Below, piece by piece: positions 1 to 4,771 of a stretch of 5,032 bases of DNA. The stretch comes from an uncultured Hyphomicrobiales bacterium (GTDB lineage Bacteria; Pseudomonadota; Alphaproteobacteria; Rhizobiales; Beijerinckiaceae). Location of the stretch: contig CAIVAX010000036.1 in the NCBI GenBank assembly GCA_903903935.1, forward strand, positions 1-5,032. The letters run 5' to 3'. The position numbers were made by a program, and so were the translations under genes. How positions within the stretch are numbered: position 1 is the stretch's first letter; each line of letters opens with the position of its first letter. The notes beneath the pieces are model-generated. The model had not been told where the DNA came from, made no database searches, and saw only the letters and a program-made list of their open reading frames with translations.

Positions 1-1024
1 CCGCTTTTGTCGGCACGATGGAGGCAAGGCTTTCCAGCGGGGGAACATCGGGATGAGAGGGGAAATATTCGGCCTGCGCCATGATCGCCTGCCCCTCTTT
101 GGAGAGAATGAAATCAGTCAGCAGCATGGCGGCATAGGGATGTTTGATCCCCTTGGGTACGACCATGGTCGCTGTCGTGCTGGCCACAGGATCCATCAAG
201 ACTGAGGCAACGGGTGCGCCCTTGGCCGCACTGATCAAAGGATGATGCGCGAAAATGTTCAGCGCAATGGGATATTCCCCAGCCATGACACGATCCACGA
301 GCGTGCGCGCACTGCCCGAGCCAAAATTGACCACTTGTTGCTCTTTGAGCTTTTTGAAATAGGCCATGGCCTTCTCTTCTCCCCAAGCGAGGCGAAGATT
401 CATAATGAATAAGGGGGTGCCGCTCGATGTGCCAATGCGCCAGGACAATTTGCCCTTCCATTTGGGATCGAGCAAATCCTCATAAGTCTTGGGAGCCTGA
501 TTGGCGGGCACCAATTTGGTATTATAGGCTGCAGAGAAATAACTCAGCCGCGTTGCGGTCCACAGATTGCGCGGATCGCGATAATGGGGGGGATATTGCT
601 GCGATACGGGCGTTTCATAAGGCTGGACAAGATTAGCCGCAATGGCCAGCTCGCCTATGCCCGTGCCCTCGATCAAATCGCCCACCAGATTTCCAGCGCG
701 CACTTCGGCGGTTAATTTGGCGATGATTTCTTCTGTATCGCCACGCCAAAAGGTCATTTTGACGCCGGGATATTTTTTCATAAAGCCATCTGCCAGAGGC
801 CGCAAAGCTTGATTGACGATCATAGCCGAATAGAAAACCACTTGGCCTTCTTTGCGCGCGCCCTCGAGCAATTTCTGATCACGGTCCGCGCCGCTATAGG
901 TCAGAATATCTGAAGCTGTCTGCGCTTGCGCCAAAGATGCGTGCATCAGCATACCAAGACCCAGAACACACTTGGCCAGCAGGCTTGCAACAGCCTTATT
1001 CCATTTCTGCTTGCTCAGCAGCAT
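1..1024 (-). CDS. ABC transporter periplasmic solute-binding protein, Fe(III)/polyamine-like family (3' end missing)
   Basis: My reverse-strand translation is open from ATG 1024 to the left edge (341 codons, no stop), so the C-terminus is cut; the family usually runs about 340-360 residues, so little is missing. The N-terminus is a signal peptide: basic residues (K5, K7, K10), a hydrophobic stretch around residues 11-27, and an AQA cleavage site ending near residue 34. The mature part begins with the family pattern LLEGARKEGQVVFYSA, then a hydrophobic strand and a KYPGVKM segment. Further on are YNTKLVP, a YEDLLDPKWKGKL block and a C-terminal region with KHPYAAMLLTDFILSKEGQ, all typical of AfuA/FbpA-like periplasmic binding proteins. 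The role is solute capture for an ABC importer whose permease and ATPase are not in the window and may lie beyond the left edge. It follows the enolase-superfamily gene on the same strand, suggesting co-transcription and an organic ligand rather than iron. The ligand is inferred, not shown. Confidence 0.9.
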   Translation of the reverse strand, partial: MLLSKQKWNKAVASLLAKCVLGLGMLMHASLAQAQTASDILTYSGADRDQKLLEGARKEGQVVFYSAMIVNQALRPLADGFMKKYPGVKMTFWRGDTEEIIAKLTAEVRAGNLVGDLIEGTGIGELAIAANLVQPYETPVSQQYPPHYRDPRNLWTATRLSYFSAAYNTKLVPANQAPKTYEDLLDPKWKGKLSWRIGTSSGTPLFIMNLRLAWGEEKAMAYFKKLKEQQVVNFGSGSARTLVDRVMAGEYPIALNIFAHHPLISAAKGAPVASVLMDPVASTTATMVVPKGIKHPYAAMLLTDFILSKEGQAIMAQAEYFPSHPDVPPLESLASIVPTKA

Positions 1025-1032
1025 GGCGACAT

Positions 1033-1038
1033 CCTCCT
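1033..1038 (-). promoter_or_regulatory. Shine-Dalgarno AGGAGG of the solute-binding protein
   Basis: A perfect AGGAGG on the minus strand lies 8 nt before the ATG at 1024. This fixes the start codon and predicts stronger translation than for the upstream enolase gene, as is usual for binding proteins. Confidence 0.85.
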
Positions 1039-1045
1039 TTGCTCA

Positions 1046-1063
1046 CCGCTCTTGATTGAGCGG
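1046..1063 (-). repeat. Intergenic stem-loop (6-bp perfect stem, 6-nt loop)
   Basis: CCGCTC and GAGCGG flank a 6-nt loop in the 76-bp gap between the enolase gene and the binding-protein gene, about 8 nt upstream of the Shine-Dalgarno. There is no following T-run, so it is not a classical terminator. It could protect or process the 5' end of the binding-protein message. That function is an inference. Confidence 0.45.
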
Positions 1064-1071
1064 CTTATGCT

Positions 1072-1090
1072 GTGGCCCATTTGGGCTCAC
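1072..1090 (-). repeat. Second intergenic stem-loop (GTG-A-GCCC / GGGC-CAC, 4-nt loop)
   Basis: GCCC and GGGC surround a 4-nt loop, extended by GTG/CAC across a one-base bulge, giving about 7 pairs. It lies just after the enolase stop codon and 8 nt before the other hairpin. No T-run follows, so at most it would attenuate or process the transcript. Confidence 0.35.
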
Positions 1091-1100
1091 TCTTATTGTC

Positions 1101-2174
1101 TCAACTTTTTTTGACAGGCCGGACGCCCGAACCATTGCCTTTAGGCAAATGCAGAAATCCGTTTTCAATCTCGATGCCCTCAAAGGGATCATCGAGCAGG
1201 CGATCAAATTCGCCCAATTCGCAGGCATAATCGACGCCCGGCAACGCACAGGCCAGATGCAGCGCATGCGCGCTCATCAAGCGTGAGCCCACCGCCGCGC
1301 CAAAGCGATATTTAATGCCGCCTGCTTCACAAATGCGCGCCGCAGCTATTGTATTGCGCAAGCCTCCCAGCTTGGGGATCTTCAAGCTCACCGCATCCAC
1401 CGCGCGCTGGGAAACCAATTCATAGACTTCGCGCAAAGAGCCCGCAGCCTCATCGGCCTCAATTGTCACTGGCACCATTTTGGTCACCAGGCTGAGGCCT
1501 TCGCGATCATCGACATGCACAGGCTGTTCGGCAAGATCCAAGCCAAATTCGGCCATTTGACTGATCGCGCTCACTGCATCCTTGACGCTATAGGCTTGAT
1601 TGGCATCAATCGTCAGATGGGCGTCCGCGCCCAATTGCTGGCGGATGGCTTTGACGCGCGCCACATCTTCGGCCACATCGCCATGCACTTTGATTTTGAA
1701 ATAGCGATAGCCCTTGTCAAACAGCTTTTGCGCCTGCGTCGCCATTTCCTGCGGAGTCTTGATCGCCAGAATACGCAGAATGGGCACTTGCGTGCGCACC
1801 ACTCCGCCAAAAAGCTGATTGAGCGGCACGCCCAAAATCTGCGCCTGCAAATCATAGATAGCACAATCAATCGCCGCTTTGGCTTGCGGGGCGCCGCGCA
1901 GAGCCCGATCGAGCGAGCCCAGCATAGCCTCAACATCCCACACGGAGCGGCCCACAACATGCGCGCGGAAGAAGCCAAGCTCGACCTCTAAGGTCTCCAT
2001 CGTCGAGCCCATATGCGCTGTGGCTGAGGCATAGCCATAGCCGACATGGCCATCCTCGGTGGCAAGGCGCAGCACAAGACCCTCAACCGTCGATGTCGCC
2101 GCCAAAGCGAATTTCCAAGTTGGATCTTCCTTAGGCATAACACTGCGAACCAGATCGAATTGAGTGATAATCAC
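1101..2174 (-). CDS. Enolase-superfamily enzyme, muconate-lactonizing (MLE) subgroup
   Basis: A 357-residue protein, normal for mandelate racemase / muconate-lactonizing family enzymes. These abstract the proton alpha to a carboxylate and stabilise the enolate with Mg2+ (racemases, epimerases, cycloisomerases, dehydratases). The N-terminal capping domain covers about residues 1-120 and contains LATEDGHVGYGYAS. The barrel carries the KxK catalytic pair (K160, K162 in FKIKVHG), metal ligands D190 (DAN), E216 (AEQP) and D241 (EADE), and the opposite-face lysine K265 in SLKIPKLGG. This KxK plus second-lysine layout marks the MLE subgroup rather than mandelate racemase proper. I chose GTG 2174 because GAGGGAGAG sits 6 nt upstream and the first strand (VIITQFDLV) fits the family start. 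The frame is open to an ATG at 2294, but those 40 extra residues look non-homologous. The substrate cannot be assigned; an epimerase or dehydratase for an amino-acid-like compound is possible. Confidence 0.9.
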   Translation of the reverse strand: MIITQFDLVRSVMPKEDPTWKFALAATSTVEGLVLRLATEDGHVGYGYASATAHMGSTMETLEVELGFFRAHVVGRSVWDVEAMLGSLDRALRGAPQAKAAIDCAIYDLQAQILGVPLNQLFGGVVRTQVPILRILAIKTPQEMATQAQKLFDKGYRYFKIKVHGDVAEDVARVKAIRQQLGADAHLTIDANQAYSVKDAVSAISQMAEFGLDLAEQPVHVDDREGLSLVTKMVPVTIEADEAAGSLREVYELVSQRAVDAVSLKIPKLGGLRNTIAAARICEAGGIKYRFGAAVGSRLMSAHALHLACALPGVDYACELGEFDRLLDDPFEGIEIENGFLHLPKGNGSGVRPVKKS

Positions 2175-2180
2175 GCTTGG

Positions 2181-2189
2181 CTCTCCCTC
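2181..2189 (-). promoter_or_regulatory. Shine-Dalgarno supporting the GTG start of the enolase-superfamily gene
   Basis: GAGGGAGAG on the minus strand ends 6 nt before GTG 2174, with the GGAG core 8 nt away. It decides against the longer frame starting at ATG 2294, for which I see no comparable site. Confidence 0.6.
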
Positions 2190-2337
2190 GCCTGTATAAA
2201 TTGAGATCCTGTTAGACCCTTTGCCGCTCCTCTCGTCCAGAGGATCAGATGGGTGAGCCTGTCCGAAGCTGAGAAGAGAGTCAACGGGCCTCAATAGGAC
2301 CCTTGCTGAGGGGGCTCTCGGATGGGCCGAGCCGCCT

Positions 2338-2365
2338 TTGCCAGGGGCTGCTCAGGCAGTATAGA
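2338..2365 (+). promoter_or_regulatory. Predicted sigma-70-type promoter of the Rieske gene
   Basis: TTGCCA (5 of 6 matches to the -35 consensus) is followed after 16 nt by TATAGA (4 of 6 matches to -10, at 2360-2365). Transcription would start near 2372, giving a leader of about 25 nt that contains the AGGAGG at 2379. This fits translation from 2397 and excludes the upstream ATG at 2322. The GGCTC/GAGCC dyad at 2313-2333 abuts the -35 and could be an operator. Confidence 0.5.
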
Positions 2366-2378
2366 GATGGTGAGTAGC

Positions 2379-2384
2379 AGGAGG
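2379..2384 (+). promoter_or_regulatory. Shine-Dalgarno AGGAGG of the Rieske gene
   Basis: A perfect AGGAGG lies 12 nt before ATG 2397. The spacing is longer than optimal, but no in-frame start codon fits better. Confidence 0.6.
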
Positions 2385-2396
2385 ATTGGGCGCAGC

Positions 2397-2810
2397 ATGG
2401 ATAAGCATGTGGTGGCAAGAATCGACGAGGTCAAACCGGGCGAGCATATTAAAGTCACCGTCCGCGGCCGTGATATTGCCCTGTTTAATCTGGCCGGCGA
2501 GTTTTATGCCATTGGCGATCGCTGCCCGCATGAAGCTGGCTCTTTGAGCACGGGATGTCAGGTCAGTCTGGCTGAGTCAGATAAGCCGGGCCATTATCGC
2601 CTCTCGCGTCGGGGCGAATTTATCAAATGCCCCTGGCATGGCTGGGAGTTCGATATCAAGACCGGTCAATCCTATTGCGATCCGTTCAAAATGCGCGTGC
2701 GGTCCTATGAGGCTGCCATTCAGACGGGCGAAGATCTGACCAAGGGGCCCTATATAGCCGAGACCTTTCGCGTCAGTCTGGATGCCGACTATGTGGTGAT
2801 TGAATTATAA
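2397..2810 (+). CDS. Stand-alone Rieske [2Fe-2S] protein with long inter-motif insertion
   Basis: A 137-residue cytoplasmic protein with no signal peptide or membrane segment. Cluster ligands are C43-P-H45 and C78-P-W-H81, the CxH...CxxH signature of Rieske domains; HGWEFD after the second motif is typical of oxygenase-type Rieske domains. The two motifs are 32 residues apart, roughly twice the usual 15-17, with an insertion containing a CQVSLAESDKPGHY segment and one extra cysteine (C54). The domain fills nearly the whole protein and there is no mononuclear-iron catalytic domain. It is therefore probably an electron carrier or a small subunit for a partner encoded elsewhere. It is divergent from the enolase-superfamily gene, suggesting shared regulation and pathway. 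I placed the start at 2397 from the promoter and Shine-Dalgarno; the frame is open to ATG 2322 and contains ATG 2367, both less likely. The cluster assignment is firm; the redox partner is unknown. Confidence 0.9.
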   Translation: MDKHVVARIDEVKPGEHIKVTVRGRDIALFNLAGEFYAIGDRCPHEAGSLSTGCQVSLAESDKPGHYRLSRRGEFIKCPWHGWEFDIKTGQSYCDPFKMRVRSYEAAIQTGEDLTKGPYIAETFRVSLDADYVVIEL

Positions 2811-2827
2811 GCCAGCGGCACAAATTG

Positions 2828-3658
2828 TCAGCGCAAATGGCTTTCAATCATTTTCACCTGAAACGGCTTTAAGGGCGCATAGGCTGAAAAGTGCGAGGGC
2901 AAGAGCGGCAAAGCCCCCGGCATGAGTTTCAAGGGCGAAATATCCAAAGGCGCTGCCATAGCCAACTTTGATGACCCCCCTGCCCGCAATTCAGCCGGCT
3001 TGCTGGGTGGGAGCGGGATGACAGGCTGAGGCAGGCTGGCCATTTCGACAGCGCGAGGTTTTGGCACAGAGGGTGAAGCGCTCAACGAAGCAATCGGCGA
3101 AGCGCTCAGCGAAGCAGATGGCGAAGCGGTCAGCGAAGCAGATGGCGAAGCGGTCAGCGAAGCAGATGGCGAAGCGACGAGCGAAGCAGGCGTCAACAGT
3201 TTAGCCACAATCTCGGACATGGCCTGGCCAATGGCAGTGCCGCGTTCCTGTGGACTGGCGGCTTGAGCGATGAGAATGGTGCGCTTCTCCCGGCAATCGC
3301 GAATGCCCAGTTCGATCAGCTCAGCACCCGAGAGAGACTGATATTGGCGCGTGAGTGTGCCCAATCTGGCGCGCACGGCGGGCGGATAGGATTGAAAGAG
3401 ATCCTGCGAGACGCCTTCATCCACAATGCGGGTGGTTTCATCATAGGCTTGATGAAATTTGATCAGGCTATCAGGATAAACGCAGACATTGGGCAGGCTG
3501 AGCGCCAGAGTGCAGGCCGAGCGACATTCATGCAGACGCACATCGCGATTTTCACGCCGATAGATTTCGGTCTGCTCGCGATAGTCTTTCACATATCCGC
3601 CAATATCCCTGACGACCTCAACAGGTGCGGGAGCTGGCGGGGGATCAAGATAGGTCAA
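2828..3658 (-). CDS. ClpP/crotonase-like fold protein with Ala-Ser-Pro repeat linker
   Basis: A 276-residue protein in two parts. Residues about 15-125 resemble ClpP-like (COG3904-type) proteins: a GGYV turn at 20-23 where ClpP has its SPGG loop, CRSACT at 45-50, and KFHQAYD at 67-73. S47 and H69 are 22 residues apart, close to the Ser-His spacing of ClpP, whose His also sits in an HQ pair; C45, C49, C59 and C122 might form disulfides if exported. Residues 158-197 are tandem ASPSASL(T/S) repeats, followed by a Pro-rich tail (198-276) of unknown role. The start is TTG 3658, with GGTGAG 6 nt upstream; an in-frame TGA at 3706-3704 closes the frame above it and no ATG is available. No signal peptide is visible, although relatives I recall are exported, so N-terminal loss or a frameshift is possible. 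It lies 105 bp after the REC-GGDEF gene on the same strand. Peptidase activity is unproven; the match is by motif only. Confidence 0.75.
   Translation of the reverse strand: MTYLDPPPAPAPVEVVRDIGGYVKDYREQTEIYRRENRDVRLHECRSACTLALSLPNVCVYPDSLIKFHQAYDETTRIVDEGVSQDLFQSYPPAVRARLGTLTRQYQSLSGAELIELGIRDCREKRTILIAQAASPQERGTAIGQAMSEIVAKLLTPASLVASPSASLTASPSASLTASPSASLSASPIASLSASPSVPKPRAVEMASLPQPVIPLPPSKPAELRAGGSSKLAMAAPLDISPLKLMPGALPLLPSHFSAYAPLKPFQVKMIESHLR
3075..3194 (-). repeat. Five tandem 24-bp repeats inside the ClpP-like gene
   Basis: Units begin at 3075, 3099, 3123, 3147 and 3171. Units 3 and 4 are identical, unit 2 differs from them at one base, and units 1 and 5 are more divergent. Each unit is built from two related 12-bp halves sharing GAAGC on the plus strand. 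The array is in frame and encodes ASPSASL(T/S) repeats at residues 158-197, a flexible linker. Because 24 is a multiple of 3, slippage would change length without breaking the frame. Confidence 0.9.
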
Positions 3659-3686
3659 AAGGCACTCACCATTGATCTGATCGGAC

Positions 3687-3701
3687 TGAGATATCCTCTC
3701 A
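3687..3701 (-). repeat. Short inverted repeat upstream of the ClpP-like gene
   Basis: TGAGA and TCTCA flank a 5-nt loop in the 105-bp gap, about 29 nt upstream of the TTG start. It is too weak for a terminator and has no T-run. It could be an operator or chance. No convincing promoter is visible in this gap, so read-through from the REC-GGDEF gene is plausible. Confidence 0.25.
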
Positions 3702-3763
3702 CATCATGGCAGGATGAATGGAGCGTTAAAGCCCGGATTTTTACGAAGGAGAAAGCTCTGCCC

Positions 3764-4753
3764 TCAGGCTTTGATCTCGGCGGAGGGCAAATCGGCCACT
3801 TGCACAACCATGGCTCCCCCTTCAGCGGCGGCTTGCTCGGCAGCCCTGATTGCACTTGGCAATAATTGCGCGATCAGTTCGGGAGCGCGCCGCAGGCTTG
3901 CGGCTATGCCTATACTCACAGACACATGCTCCCGCCAGGCGGAATCATGGTGAGGAATCATCAACTCTGCAATCGACTGCGCCAAAGTTTGCGCCCGCAA
4001 ATAGGCCTCGGCCCGCGACACGCGGGTGACAATGGCAAAACAGCCCGGCTCATAAGCGGCCAAAAGATCATCCAGCCTTGCTTTGGCGCCGCCCATACAG
4101 GCCGCAATGTCAGTCAACATGGATTGCGTCGCCTGAGGGCCATTGAGATGACGATAGCTGGTGAGCTGATCAACCAATGCCACACTCACCGTTAAACCCT
4201 GATCATCATTCTGACGGCCATGCCATTCAAGACTATCGATCAATATTTGTCGCCCCATTAAACCTGTTTCTGCGTCGATACCCGCCCCTTCGGTTGATTT
4301 CCAAATGCTGCGTGGTCGCCGGAAGCGCTGCAATTCCATCTCGGTCGCGCGGCGTCGCTCGACTTGTGTGAGATGGCGTTGGATGGCGCGCATGCGCGCC
4401 TGCAATTCGACATCATAGAATGGCTTGAAGAGATAATCGCTGACCCCAGCCACAAAGGCCTGTGTCAGCAAATCAATATTGCCTGGCTTGGTGAAGATGA
4501 GAATTGGCACATCGCGATAAAGCGGATTGAGCCGCACCTGGGCGCAGGTTTCAATGGGATCGGCATCAGTCAGATCCGCATCGATCAAGAGGGTGGCAAA
4601 CAAAGGTTCAAATGCGGGTGGAGGAACCTCTAGGGCTTTCAGGAGGCCTGAGGCAGTTTCGATAGCAATCAGATCATCAAAGCCGCAGGCTTGCAGCGCG
4701 TTTTGAATGGCGAGAGCCTCTGATCCCTTTTGCATGGCCAGCAGGATGCGCAT
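3764..4753 (-). CDS. REC-GGDEF protein with degenerate cyclase domain and intact I-site (probable c-di-GMP effector)
   Basis: A 329-residue cytoplasmic protein. Residues 1-125 form a receiver domain: candidate phospho-acceptor D58 (LLIDAD), T88 (IFTKPG) and K110 (LFKPF) are present, but the acidic pair after the first strand is replaced by M7-Q8. A charged helical linker spans about 117-148. Residues about 160-320 have the GGDEF fold, including TGLMGRQ at 163-169 and the VSVSIGIA strand at 277-284. The GGDEF signature is EPGCF (235-239), and L193 sits where PleD has its metal-binding Asp, so cyclase activity should be absent. R226-L-D-D229 lies exactly five residues before that motif, the canonical RxxD inhibitory c-di-GMP site. 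The likely role is therefore c-di-GMP sensing. It starts 18 bp after the upstream gene and probably belongs to the same operon. ATG 4753 is the likely start; its Shine-Dalgarno (GTGAGAG) is weak, consistent with translational coupling. Confidence 0.88.
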   Translation of the reverse strand: MRILLAMQKGSEALAIQNALQACGFDDLIAIETASGLLKALEVPPPAFEPLFATLLIDADLTDADPIETCAQVRLNPLYRDVPILIFTKPGNIDLLTQAFVAGVSDYLFKPFYDVELQARMRAIQRHLTQVERRRATEMELQRFRRPRSIWKSTEGAGIDAETGLMGRQILIDSLEWHGRQNDDQGLTVSVALVDQLTSYRHLNGPQATQSMLTDIAACMGGAKARLDDLLAAYEPGCFAIVTRVSRAEAYLRAQTLAQSIAELMIPHHDSAWREHVSVSIGIAASLRRAPELIAQLLPSAIRAAEQAAAEGGAMVVQVADLPSAEIKA

Positions 4754-4771
4754 CAGCTCTCACTTGCCCCC

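Larger units (their letters stand above)
2175..2396. promoter_or_regulatory. Divergent control region between the enolase-superfamily and Rieske genes
   Basis: This 222-bp gap separates two outward-facing genes. It holds several imperfect or short inverted repeats: TCCTCT-5 nt-AGAGGA at 2228-2244; GGGCCT-4 nt-AGG(A)CCC at 2286-2302; and GGCTC-11 nt-GAGCC at 2313-2333, directly upstream of the Rieske -35 box. For the minus strand the best -35 is TTGACT at 2284-2279. The hexamer 17 nt further (CAGGCT, 2261-2256) is a poor -10, so the enolase promoter is uncertain and may need an activator. No regulator gene lies beside it in this window. Confidence 0.5.

Noticed and set aside
114..461. 115-codon minus-strand frame
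   Set aside because: It overlaps the solute-binding protein on the same strand in another frame. The binding-protein frame has a signal peptide, a Shine-Dalgarno and family motifs.
1515..1991. 158-codon plus-strand frame within the enolase-superfamily gene
   Set aside because: It lies antisense inside a gene with a full set of catalytic motifs. The His/Arg-rich translation is typical of a shadow frame.
2219..2275. Possible REP-like or intergenic repeat element around TTCGGACAGGCTCA
   Set aside because: It vaguely resembles dispersed proteobacterial intergenic repeats, but there is one copy and only a 6-bp stem, and dispersal cannot be tested within one window.
2175..2294. 40-residue N-terminal extension of the enolase-superfamily protein from ATG 2294
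   Set aside because: It has no Shine-Dalgarno or family similarity, and it overlaps inverted repeats of the control region. The GTG at 2174 has a good ribosome site at the expected family start.
3728..3772. AAAGCC/GGCTTT inverted repeat after the REC-GGDEF stop as a terminator
   Set aside because: The 6-bp stem has a loop of about 33 nt and no T-run where termination would need it.
3655..3855. 66-codon minus-strand frame between the REC-GGDEF and ClpP-like genes
   Set aside because: Most of it overlaps the end of the REC-GGDEF gene in another frame and it has no Shine-Dalgarno or family features. Only its last codons, overlapping the TTG start, are of interest.
3263..3865. 200-codon open frame on the plus strand
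   Set aside because: It runs antisense across the ClpP-like gene and into the REC-GGDEF gene. Its composition looks like a shadow of the opposite strand, and it has no recognisable motif.
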